64,000 bases of DNA from Lachnospiraceae bacterium (GTDB taxonomy: Bacteria > Bacillota > Clostridia > Lachnospirales > Lachnospiraceae). The DNA lies in contig CABIXN010000001.1 in NCBI GenBank assembly GCA_902362715.1, positions 663,029 to 727,028 on the forward strand. The letters run 5' to 3'. The notes under the pieces are model-generated. The model did no database searches. It was not told the DNA's origin and was given only the letters and a program-made list of their open reading frames with translations. Both the position numbers and the translations under genes were made by a program. Shown here in pieces: positions 35,714-43,585 of the stretch (position 1 is the stretch's first letter; every line of letters starts with the position of its first letter).

Positions 35714-36475
35714 TTAAGAAACTTTAACCGGATCTTTAATATTTGACCGGATTAAAATTTCATCAAATAAATGTTCCTGGGTAATGCTGATTTTTCCGGT
35801 TTTCATAAGCTCTAAAACAGCCAGAAATGTTACAATTACTTCCGTACGGCTCCTCTGGCGCTCCAAAAGACTTCGGAAACGAAAACTGGTATGATTTTTT
35901 GCATAGATTTCTAGATACTCCATTTTATCTTCCACTGAAACTTCTTCTTTTTCAATTTTGCCAAATTTTGAACGAATGGGATCAATTTTATCCACTTGTT
36001 TTTTCATTACAGATTGAAAAATCTGATTCAGCTTCTGAAGATTTAGGTCTGCTGTAAGCTCATCCAGATCCACAGGCTGTTCATATTTTTTTACTTCCTC
36101 CGGAATACTGGGCATTTTAAACAACAGACGGCCGGCGTCCATCTGACGGTCCTTTAACTCATAGGACATATATTTATACATTTTATACTGGAGCAGCTGT
36201 TCCACCAGCTCTGTCCTGGGATCTTCTGCTTCTTCATCTTCTGCTTCTGCCGGAAGCAGCATCCTGGATTTAATGTCCAGCAATGTAGCAGCCATAACAA
36301 GAAATTCACTCATAATATTGAGATCCTCTCGCTGCATCTGACGGATATATTCCATATACTGATTTGTAATCTCTACAATTGGAATATCGTAAATATTTAC
36401 TTTGTTTTTTTCCAGAAGATGAAGCAGCAGATCCAGCGGCCCCTCAAAAGTTTCCAGTTTCACTTGCAAATCCAT
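35714..36475 (-). CDS. scpA: Segregation and condensation protein A
   Basis: A 253-residue kleisin that bridges the SMC heads. The N-terminus reads KLETFEGPLDLLLHLLEKNKVNIYDIPI in type, matched here as FEGPLDLLLHLLEKNK and IYDIPIVEIT. A C-terminal winged helix (VIVTFLAVLELMK) binds the SMC head. It is cotranscribed with scpB; the subtilase gene just downstream of pnp lies 35 bp upstream on the same strand. Confidence 0.96.
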   Translation of the reverse strand: MDLQVKLETFEGPLDLLLHLLEKNKVNIYDIPIVEITNQYMEYIRQMQREDLNIMSEFLVMAATLLDIKSRMLLPAEAEDEEAEDPRTELVEQLLQYKMYKYMSYELKDRQMDAGRLLFKMPSIPEEVKKYEQPVDLDELTADLNLQKLNQIFQSVMKKQVDKIDPIRSKFGKIEKEEVSVEDKMEYLEIYAKNHTSFRFRSLLERQRSRTEVIVTFLAVLELMKTGKISITQEHLFDEILIRSNIKDPVKVS

Positions 36476-36510
36476 ATTATTTATCCTTTACTACCAATAA
36501 CGTACAGATT

Positions 36511-37392
36511 TCAGGCATTCAGCATCCTGTCCACATATAAAAATCCCCAGCAGTTTGGGTTCCCTTTAATTTCTACAATTGCTTTGTAAAGCTTCAGTTT
36601 TACCTCTGTAGGTGTAAGATCCGGATATCTCTCCAGCAGCAATGCGATCATTCCCGTTACAACCGGCGCAGCCATGGAGGTACCGCTTTTCATAGCCATA
36701 CCGTTTTGGGACTGAATGCCGCAGCTTCGGATATTCGTTCCAGGGGCAAGTATCTCCGGCTTAATAATACATTCCTTTGTGGGACCGGTACCGGAATATC
36801 CTTTTTTTAATCCCAGCCGGCTTCCGGCATTTCTGTCATCAATGCTTCCCACTGTAATAATTTTTTTTGCAATTCCGGGATAGGTAACCGTATTTTCTCC
36901 GGGACCGTTATTTCCGGCGGCAGCTACTACTACAATGCCCTTAGACCAGGCATAGTCAACAATATCCAGAAGCTTATTCTGATCTGTTTTTTCAGTACTT
37001 TCCGCCATACCTACAGATATATTTATAATTTTAATTTTATTTTTCTGATTATTTTTTACAATGTCATCAATGGCCATAATGACAGAACGGATTTTTCCGT
37101 TTCCCCCGGCATTTAATACCTTATATATATGAAACAGGCACCCCGGAGCCACTCCTTGAAATCTGGCCTGGGGAAGATGGCCGCCGATAATTCCGGTTAC
37201 ATGTGTTCCGTGCCCGTTATCATCATACATTTGGGGCAGTGCATATACATAATCCTGAAACGAAATAATCCGACCCTCAAACGCAGCATGGGCAAAAGCA
37301 CCGGTATCCAGAACCGCTACATGAACACCCCTGCCATATATATTTCTTTCGTAGGCATATTCTGCATGAACTAATTTCAGAACCCGATTCAT
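36511..37392 (-). CDS. Intracellular subtilisin-like serine protease (S8)
   Basis: A 293-residue S8 protease with the complete triad: Asp29 in VAVLDTG, His61 in NGHGTHVTG, Ser239 in SGTSMAAP, and the oxyanion Asn161 in AAAGNNGPG. There is no signal peptide and almost no propeptide, so it resembles the cytoplasmic ISP group rather than secreted subtilisins. It precedes scpA by 35 bp and may share its transcript. The target proteins are unknown. Confidence 0.92.
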   Translation of the reverse strand: MNRVLKLVHAEYAYERNIYGRGVHVAVLDTGAFAHAAFEGRIISFQDYVYALPQMYDDNGHGTHVTGIIGGHLPQARFQGVAPGCLFHIYKVLNAGGNGKIRSVIMAIDDIVKNNQKNKIKIINISVGMAESTEKTDQNKLLDIVDYAWSKGIVVVAAAGNNGPGENTVTYPGIAKKIITVGSIDDRNAGSRLGLKKGYSGTGPTKECIIKPEILAPGTNIRSCGIQSQNGMAMKSGTSMAAPVVTGMIALLLERYPDLTPTEVKLKLYKAIVEIKGNPNCWGFLYVDRMLNA

Positions 37393-37516
37393 AAAATTCC
37401 TTTTTATTTTAAGTTATTCCAAATAAGATCATGGGTTCCTTATAATGAAATGCTGAGTCTAAAGATCCAGACACAGCTGCATTTGGATTTTACACTCAGC
37501 AATCATTCTTTCGTGT

Positions 37517-39619
37517 TTATTTTGACAGCATTTCCGGTTTTACATCTTTCATGCTGAAACTGATTCTGCCCATTTTATCTTTGCCAAGGCATACAACCGT
37601 TACTATATCACCAAGTGTCAGAACATCTTCTACCCTGTTGATACGTTCTTTGGAAATTTTTGAAATATGAACCATTCCTTCTTTTCCCGGAGCAAACTCA
37701 AGAAAAGCACCAAATTCTTTAATGCTGATAACCTTCCCGGTAAATATCTGGCCTGCTTCAAAATCAGTTGTAATGATTTTAATGTATTCGGAAGCTTTTT
37801 CCATAGCTGCAGCATCCAGTCCGCAGATAGAGACATTTCCTTCGTCAGAGATATCAATTTTAACGCCGGTCTCTTCAATAATACTGTTGATTGTTTTTCC
37901 TCTCTGACCTACAACATCGCCGATCTTTTGAGGATCAATCTGCATGGAAATAATTTTTGGAGCAAACTCACCTACTGTTTTTCTAGGTTCTGCAATTGCA
38001 GGTGTCATTACTTCATTTAAAATGTATTCTCTTGCCTCTTTTGTTCTGGCAATTGCTTCTTCTACAATGGGTCGTGTCAGACCATGAATCTTAATATCCA
38101 TCTGAATGGCAGTAATACCATCATGTGTGCCGGCAACTTTAAAATCCATATCCCCAAAGAAATCTTCCAGTCCCTGAATATCGGTCAGCACAAGATAATC
38201 ATCATCGGTATCACCGGTCACAAGACCGCAGGAAATACCTGCAACTGGTTTCTTAATGGGTACGCCGGCTGCCATCAGAGACATTGTAGATGCACAGATG
38301 CTGGCCTGTGAAGTAGAACCATTGGATTCAAAGGTCTCTGAAACAGTACGGATTGCATACGGAAACTCTTCCTCTGTTGGAAGTACAGCTACCAGCGCTT
38401 TTTCTGCAAGAGCTCCATGTCCGATTTCACGTCTTCCCGGTCCTCTAGAAGGTTTTGTCTCTCCTACAGAGTAAGAGGGGAAATTATAATGATGCATATA
38501 TCGTTTCGATGTTACGTTTTCGTCCATACCATCAACTCTTTGTGCCTCTGAAAGTGGCGCCAGTGTTGTAATGGTGCAAATCTGTGTCTGACCTCTGGTA
38601 AACATAGCGGAACCATGAACCCGGGGAATAATATCCACTTCTGCAGCCAGCGGACGAATCTGTGTCACGGCGCGGCCGTCCGGACGCTTCTGGTCTTTTA
38701 AGATCATTTTTCGCACTGTCTTTTTCTGGTACTGATAAACAGCCTCGCCTAATACTTCCAGCCACTCTTCCTTCTCAGCAAATGCTTCTTCCAGCTTTTC
38801 TGTAATAGCGCGGATATTTTCTTCACGCACCTGTTTTACATCTGTAAATACTGCTTCTTCCATTTCAGCGGGAGTAACAATCTCTCTGATTGCATCAAAC
38901 ATTTCTTCCGGAATGGCACAGCTTGTGTATTCATGCTTTTCTTTACCAACTTCTGCAACAATCTCATTGATAAATGCAATAATTGTCTGATTGATATCGT
39001 GAGCCATATAAATAGCTTCAATCATTTTGTCTTCTTTAATTTCGTTGGCGCCGGCTTCGATCATAATTACTTTTTCAGAAGTGGACGCAACTGTCAGCTG
39101 TAAATCTCCGCTGTCCCACTGCTCCTGGGATGGATTCACAACAAATTCCCCATCTATCATACCCACCTGTGTCATAGCGCAGGGACCGCAGAATGGGATA
39201 TCTGAAATACAGGTAGCAATTGCAGAACCGATCATTGCCACAATTTCCGGACGGCAGGACGGATCTACACTCATAACAAGATTATTTAAAGTTACATCGT
39301 TTCTGTAATCTTTCGGGAATAGAGGACGCATGGGACGGTCGATAACACGGGCTGTGAGAACGGAATTTTCGGACGCCTTTCCCTCTCTCTTATTAAATCC
39401 TCCCGGGATTTTGCCTACTGCATACATTTTTTCCTCAAACTCTACGGATAACGGGAAAAAATCAATTCCATCACGAGGTTTGTCTGAAGCTGTGGCTGTA
39501 CTTAATACAACCGTATCACCATAATGCATAAGTGCTGCACCGTTTGCCTGGGCTGCCACTCTGCCGATATCCACTCTTAACGTTCTGCCGGCAAGTTCCA
39601 TTGAATAACTTTTAAACAT
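37517..39619 (-). CDS. pnp: Polyribonucleotide nucleotidyltransferase (PNPase)
   Basis: A 700-residue enzyme that degrades RNA 3' to 5' by phosphorolysis. It has two RNase PH-like domains (the second with GSAMFTRGQTQ and TSKRYMHHYNFPSYSVGE), a KH domain (DVVGQRGKTINSIIEETG) and a C-terminal S1 domain (EFGAFLEFAPGKEGMVHISKIS). Length is normal for Firmicutes. It follows rpsO, the usual order, but with a terminator and a large leader hairpin between them. Confidence 0.97.
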   Translation of the reverse strand: MFKSYSMELAGRTLRVDIGRVAAQANGAALMHYGDTVVLSTATASDKPRDGIDFFPLSVEFEEKMYAVGKIPGGFNKREGKASENSVLTARVIDRPMRPLFPKDYRNDVTLNNLVMSVDPSCRPEIVAMIGSAIATCISDIPFCGPCAMTQVGMIDGEFVVNPSQEQWDSGDLQLTVASTSEKVIMIEAGANEIKEDKMIEAIYMAHDINQTIIAFINEIVAEVGKEKHEYTSCAIPEEMFDAIREIVTPAEMEEAVFTDVKQVREENIRAITEKLEEAFAEKEEWLEVLGEAVYQYQKKTVRKMILKDQKRPDGRAVTQIRPLAAEVDIIPRVHGSAMFTRGQTQICTITTLAPLSEAQRVDGMDENVTSKRYMHHYNFPSYSVGETKPSRGPGRREIGHGALAEKALVAVLPTEEEFPYAIRTVSETFESNGSTSQASICASTMSLMAAGVPIKKPVAGISCGLVTGDTDDDYLVLTDIQGLEDFFGDMDFKVAGTHDGITAIQMDIKIHGLTRPIVEEAIARTKEAREYILNEVMTPAIAEPRKTVGEFAPKIISMQIDPQKIGDVVGQRGKTINSIIEETGVKIDISDEGNVSICGLDAAAMEKASEYIKIITTDFEAGQIFTGKVISIKEFGAFLEFAPGKEGMVHISKISKERINRVEDVLTLGDIVTVVCLGKDKMGRISFSMKDVKPEMLSK

Positions 39620-39646
39620 ATATCATTCTCCTTTTGAAATAAATTT

Positions 39647-39729
39647 CAGCAGAAGAAACCGAAACTACTGATCTATACACAGACTATGCTGTATATACAT
39701 CAGTGGTCTCGGAAATCCTCCTTCTGCTG
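39647..39729 (-). promoter_or_regulatory. Long hairpin in the pnp leader
   Basis: CAGCAGAAG (39647-39655) pairs with CTTCTGCTG (39721-39729). The stem continues inward through CCGA/TCGG and ACTACTGAT/ATCAGTGGT-like arms with small bulges, leaving a short loop. A stem this long just ahead of pnp (start at 39619) resembles the RNase III-processed hairpin through which E. coli PNPase controls its own mRNA; a similar role here is inference. A second small hairpin TTACCAG/CTGGTAA is at 39742-39767. Confidence 0.6.
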
Positions 39730-39770
39730 CAAGATACACACTTACCAGAAATAAACATACCTGGTAAATA

Positions 39771-39797
39771 AAATAGAGCGGAGTACCGCTCTATTTT
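39771..39797 (-). terminator. Terminator after rpsO
   Basis: Perfect arms AAATAGAGCGG (39771-39781) and CCGCTCTATTT (39786-39796) around a four-base loop, with T-rich flanks on both strands. A second hairpin, CCAATAGA/TCTATTGG, lies at 39803-39847. They part rpsO from pnp. Confidence 0.75.
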
Positions 39798-39888
39798 TTG
39801 ATCCAATAGAAAATCTTTTTCAATAGGAAACTTCATTCTCTATTGGTTCAAAACACTCCGTGCAGGATAGCACGCTGCAATCCGGAAA

Positions 39889-40155
39889 TTATTTTCTGAT
39901 ACCTAATTTTGCAATCAAAGTACGGTAACCTTCCAGATCTTTTTTCTGAAGATATGCAAGTAAACCACGTCTCTGACCTACCATTTTAAGAAGACCTCTT
40001 CTGGAATGATGATCCTTCGGATGCTCTTTTAAATGCTCGGTAAGTTCTTTAATTCTTGCTGTTAATACTGCAATCTGAACTTCCGGTGAACCGGTATCAT
40101 TGGGTGTTCTGCCATATTCCGCCATAATAGCTGCTTTTTTTTCTTTAGAAATCAT
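39889..40155 (-). CDS. rpsO: 30S ribosomal protein S15
   Basis: An 88-residue primary 16S rRNA-binding protein. [14 protein letters not shown] and [22 protein letters not shown] are the classic S15 segments. An AGGAGGT site precedes the ATG. It has its own promoter about 100 bp upstream and a strong terminator after it, so it forms its own transcript. Confidence 0.98.
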   Translation of the reverse strand: MISKEKKAAIMAEYGRTPNDTGSPEVQIAVLTARIKELTEHLKEHPKDHHSRRGLLKMVGQRRGLLAYLQKKDLEGYRTLIAKLGIRK

Positions 40156-40257
40156 TGTTTCTACCTCCTGTTTTCAATTATCGCCCTCTAATTGTGTGCT
40201 ACTAAGTATCAGGTTGGAGATTCCAGACACTGAGTATGGGCTGTTCACACTTTGTTC

Positions 40258-40286
40258 AATATATCATAAATTTTTCCTAATGTAAA
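40258..40286 (-). promoter_or_regulatory. rpsO: Promoter of rpsO
   Basis: On the minus strand TTTACA (40281-40286) and TATATT (40258-40263) are 17 bp apart. The start would fall near 40251, giving a leader of about 95 bases, long enough for S15 feedback control as known in other bacteria, though I could not assign a binding motif. Confidence 0.6.
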
Positions 40287-40363
40287 TAGATATCTTTCTA
40301 CTTCCTTAAGAGGCCGGCATGTTTCCAAAAAACTTCGTTCCCCTTACTTTCCACAAACACCAA

Positions 40364-41290
40364 TTAAGATGCTTCATATTTGTCCAGTCTGTCTTTGCAG
40401 ATCTGAATATCTTTCTTCATCTGCTTTTTAAGTTCTTCTAGAGATCTGAATTTTCTCTCCGGCCTGATATAGCTGCAGAGAGACACTTTTATGGCTTTAT
40501 CATAAAGGTTATCATCAAAATCAAAGATATAAGTTTCTACTCCCGCCGGATACTCCCCGTTTACTGTCGGCTTCTTTCCGATGTTGGATATCCCCCGGTA
40601 AATATCACCATTAATCGCTATATGCGCGGCATATACCCCGAAAGGAGGAAGCAGTTTAGCTGCCGGAGGCAGCAGATTGGCCGTGGGCGCCGCAATGGTT
40701 CTGCCAAGCTCATTTCCATGCAGGACTTTACCGCAAAAGAAATATTCATATCCAAGAAGCTCATTGGCTTTCTCGATCTCCCCCTCCGTCAGCAGCCGGC
40801 GAATCCTTGTACTGCTGATATCGGTCCCTTCAAACTGCCGTTTTTCAAAAATTTTTATTTGATATCCGTATTTAGGGGCACAGCGCTTTAACAATTCATG
40901 GTCACCCTGACGTTTATATCCGAATCTGAAATCCGTCCCTGCCACAATTTCTCTGATGGGCATCCGGTCTGCCAGCATTTTTAAAAATGCTTCTGCATCC
41001 ATTTTCATAATTTCATCATTAAATGGACACTCAATGACATAATCAATCCCATCTTCATAAAGCAGCTGCATTTTTTCTTCATCCGTTGTCAATATTTTCA
41101 TTTCGGAATCAAAATGTACTTTCGGGGAGATACTAAAGGTAAGCACCGCGCTTTTTAATCCCCGCTTTTTTCCCTCCTTAAGGGCATCCATCAAAAGAGA
41201 ATGCCCCCTGTGAATTCCGTCAAACTTTCCAAGGGATAAAATCACATCTTCATTAATTTTAAAATCCAGCGTATCTTTTATTATCTTCAT
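40364..41290 (-). CDS. ribF: Bifunctional riboflavin kinase / FAD synthetase
   Basis: A 308-residue enzyme making FMN and then FAD. The N-terminal nucleotidyltransferase domain has LGKFDGIHRGHSLLM and TDFRFGYKRQGD, the second half the riboflavin kinase motif GRTIAAPTANL. FAD from this enzyme is the donor for ApbE and the cofactor of the window's flavoproteins. It follows truB by three bases at the end of the long nusA-infB operon. Confidence 0.97.
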   Translation of the reverse strand: MKIIKDTLDFKINEDVILSLGKFDGIHRGHSLLMDALKEGKKRGLKSAVLTFSISPKVHFDSEMKILTTDEEKMQLLYEDGIDYVIECPFNDEIMKMDAEAFLKMLADRMPIREIVAGTDFRFGYKRQGDHELLKRCAPKYGYQIKIFEKRQFEGTDISSTRIRRLLTEGEIEKANELLGYEYFFCGKVLHGNELGRTIAAPTANLLPPAAKLLPPFGVYAAHIAINGDIYRGISNIGKKPTVNGEYPAGVETYIFDFDDNLYDKAIKVSLCSYIRPERKFRSLEELKKQMKKDIQICKDRLDKYEAS

Positions 41291-41293
41291 CCA

Positions 41294-42211
41294 TTACTCC
41301 AAAAACATTTTCAGCGGCCGAAAGCTGTTTCGGGCCACATCATACCGGTAAACTGCCTGAAATTTTCCTGATGAATCATATATCCGAACAGAATCCTGAT
41401 CCTGAAAGGAGGATATTTCTGCATTCTGCTCCAGCCAGTTTAAATCTTTTTCTTCCAGTGGATTTCCGTTTTTTAGGACAACATCAAAAGCCGCATGGGT
41501 TCTGGCAGCTGGAAGTGCACGGAATACACTGTCTGTACTTTTTATATAGTCAGACAATGTACCGGCTGCTTTTGCTGCCTGAAGTTCTTCCAGTAAAACG
41601 GCATCTTTCAACATAAATCCGGCCGCCTTTGTCCGAATCAAAGATTCCATACAGCCTCCGCAGCCAAGCATCCTGCCAATATCATGACACAGCGTGCGGA
41701 TATAAGTACCTTTGGAACACAATACCCGAAACTCAACCCTTGGAAGCTCCAGGTTCAAAATCTCAATTTCATAAATGTGAATTGGGCGGGCCTTTCGTTC
41801 CACCGTCTTTCCGGCTCTTGCCAGATCACATAATTTCTGTCCGTTTACTTTCAGGGCAGAGTACATTGGCGGAATCTGCATCCCGGCCCCAACAAAAGAA
41901 GTAATGACTTCTTCTACTCTTTTGGGAGAAACGGTTACTTCATGCCGGGCAGTTACTGTTCCGGAAATATCCTGCGTATCTGTTTCCGTTCCAAGAAGCA
42001 GTACCGCACGATACTCTTTATCACTGTCCATAAGCATATCGCAGACTTTCGTGGCATTCCCAAGGCAGACAGGAAGGACGCCTGTGGCATCCGGATCCAG
42101 TGTTCCTGTATGGCCGATTTTTTTCTGCCTAAAGATTCCTCTCATTTTAGCCACCACATCAAACGAGGTAAATCCTGTTTCTTTATTTACTACAATTATT
42201 CCATTATACAT
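41294..42211 (-). CDS. truB: tRNA pseudouridine-55 synthase
   Basis: A 305-residue enzyme that forms pseudouridine 55 in the T loop of tRNAs. The catalytic Asp lies in KKIGHTGTLDPDATGVLPV. VNGQKLCDLARAG and SKGTYIRTLCHDIG are also diagnostic. It overlaps the DHH phosphoesterase gene by eight bases and is followed by ribF, the standard Firmicute order. Confidence 0.97.
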   Translation of the reverse strand: MYNGIIVVNKETGFTSFDVVAKMRGIFRQKKIGHTGTLDPDATGVLPVCLGNATKVCDMLMDSDKEYRAVLLLGTETDTQDISGTVTARHEVTVSPKRVEEVITSFVGAGMQIPPMYSALKVNGQKLCDLARAGKTVERKARPIHIYEIEILNLELPRVEFRVLCSKGTYIRTLCHDIGRMLGCGGCMESLIRTKAAGFMLKDAVLLEELQAAKAAGTLSDYIKSTDSVFRALPAARTHAAFDVVLKNGNPLEEKDLNWLEQNAEISSFQDQDSVRIYDSSGKFQAVYRYDVARNSFRPLKMFLE

Positions 42212-43169
42212 GTATTCTGTTCTCCAGCTGCAGCTGAATTTCTTTTAGTAAAAGTTCTCTGATCTGTCCGGCCTCTCCATGCATCGTTATGCCGGCAGCT
42301 TTGGCATGGCCGCCTCCGCCAAATTTCTGGGCAACCTCCGATACATCCACAAGATTCCCGGATCTTAAGCTGACTTTATAATTGTCTTTTTCATTCTGAT
42401 AGAGAAAAATGGCTGCCTCTATGCCTTTTACTGACCGCAGCTGACTTACAATCCCCTCTAGATGCTTTGGCAAGACGCCAAATTGCTCCATTTCATCTTT
42501 TGTGATCACAGTATAAATGCATGTATCATTGAGATATCTTTGGCTTTTTAACATTGCCTGGCCAAAAATCCGAATCTGTTCATAAGTTTTGGTAAAAAAT
42601 GTATCATTTACAATCGCAGGATAATCAATTCCTTTGTCCATGAGCTTTCCGGCAATCTGCATGGTTTTAGATGATGTACAAGAGTATTGAAATACCCCTG
42701 TATCATGAATAATACCAAGATAAATACATTCTGCCACAGCTTTGGATATTTTGCTTTCTTCCATCAGATTATAAACAAGCTCACTGGTGGAACTTGCATC
42801 CGGAAAAATATAATTCACATCAGCAAATTCCAGATTGCTTTTATGATGATCTATGCAGACGGTCTTTTTTGCTGCACAAAAATACTTTCCCGCCTCTCCT
42901 AGACGTTCTGAATCGCTGCAGTCCTGAGCAAAGAAAATATCATAGACTTTATCCTGGCTGCAGTCAGATATAATATCGCCTGAGTTTTTTAAAAACTTAA
43001 ATATATTGGGAACAGGTTCCAGATAAAGGTCCACTGAAATATCAGGATAATTTTCCTTGATATAATTGTATGTGGCGAGACAGGAACCTGTACAGTCACC
43101 GTCCGGACGCACATGTCCGGAGATGGCTGCTGTTTTTACACCTTTTAAAATTTCTTTTAATGAGTTCAT
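42204..43169 (-). CDS. DHH/DHHA1 phosphoesterase (NrnA-like)
   Basis: A 321-residue bifunctional oligoribonuclease/pAp phosphatase-like protein. Metal motifs: HVRPDGDCTGSCLA, AQDCSDSERLG, and CIDHHKSN with the signature DHH; the DHHA1 tail has FGGGGHAKAAG. NrnA degrades short RNAs and 3'-phosphoadenosine 5'-phosphate in B. subtilis. Location between rbfA and truB is typical in Clostridia. Confidence 0.93.
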   Translation of the reverse strand: MNSLKEILKGVKTAAISGHVRPDGDCTGSCLATYNYIKENYPDISVDLYLEPVPNIFKFLKNSGDIISDCSQDKVYDIFFAQDCSDSERLGEAGKYFCAAKKTVCIDHHKSNLEFADVNYIFPDASSTSELVYNLMEESKISKAVAECIYLGIIHDTGVFQYSCTSSKTMQIAGKLMDKGIDYPAIVNDTFFTKTYEQIRIFGQAMLKSQRYLNDTCIYTVITKDEMEQFGVLPKHLEGIVSQLRSVKGIEAAIFLYQNEKDNYKVSLRSGNLVDVSEVAQKFGGGGHAKAAGITMHGEAGQIRELLLKEIQLQLENRIHV

Positions 43170-43192
43170 TGTTCACTCCCAGAATACTGCCT

Positions 43193-43570
43193 TTACGCTT
43201 TCGTATCATCTTCCGTACAGTGATAGGTCAGTGCGTCAATCTTTTTTGACATTTCAATCCCATACTCAATAGACTGGTCCAAAATAAACCGGATTTCCGG
43301 TGTATTGCGCAGATTCAGACCTTTGGCAAGACATCTGCGCACATATCCCGCAGCGCTTTTTAAGCCTTCCAGTGTATTTTTCTGTTCCTGCTCATCTCCA
43401 AGCACACTGATAAATGCTTTACATGTCTTTAAATCCGGAGCCACTTCCACCGATGAAATGGTTGTCATGGGATGAATCCGCGGATCCTTTATTTCATTCC
43501 GGATAATTCCGGAGAGTTCACGAAGAACCTCCTCATTCATCCGGGTATTTTTGATACTGTTTTTTCTCAT
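43193..43570 (-). CDS. rbfA: Ribosome-binding factor A
   Basis: A 125-residue KH-like protein needed for 16S rRNA maturation. IRNEIKDPRIHPMTTISSVEVAPDLKTCKAFIS (given as type; motif DPRI followed by V.VAPDL..CK) and LRNTPEIRFILDQSIEYG identify it. It lies 15 bp after infB and 23 bp ahead of the DHH gene. Confidence 0.96.
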   Translation of the reverse strand: MRKNSIKNTRMNEEVLRELSGIIRNEIKDPRIHPMTTISSVEVAPDLKTCKAFISVLGDEQEQKNTLEGLKSAAGYVRRCLAKGLNLRNTPEIRFILDQSIEYGIEMSKKIDALTYHCTEDDTKA

Positions 43571-43585
43571 TTTACTGCCTCTTTT

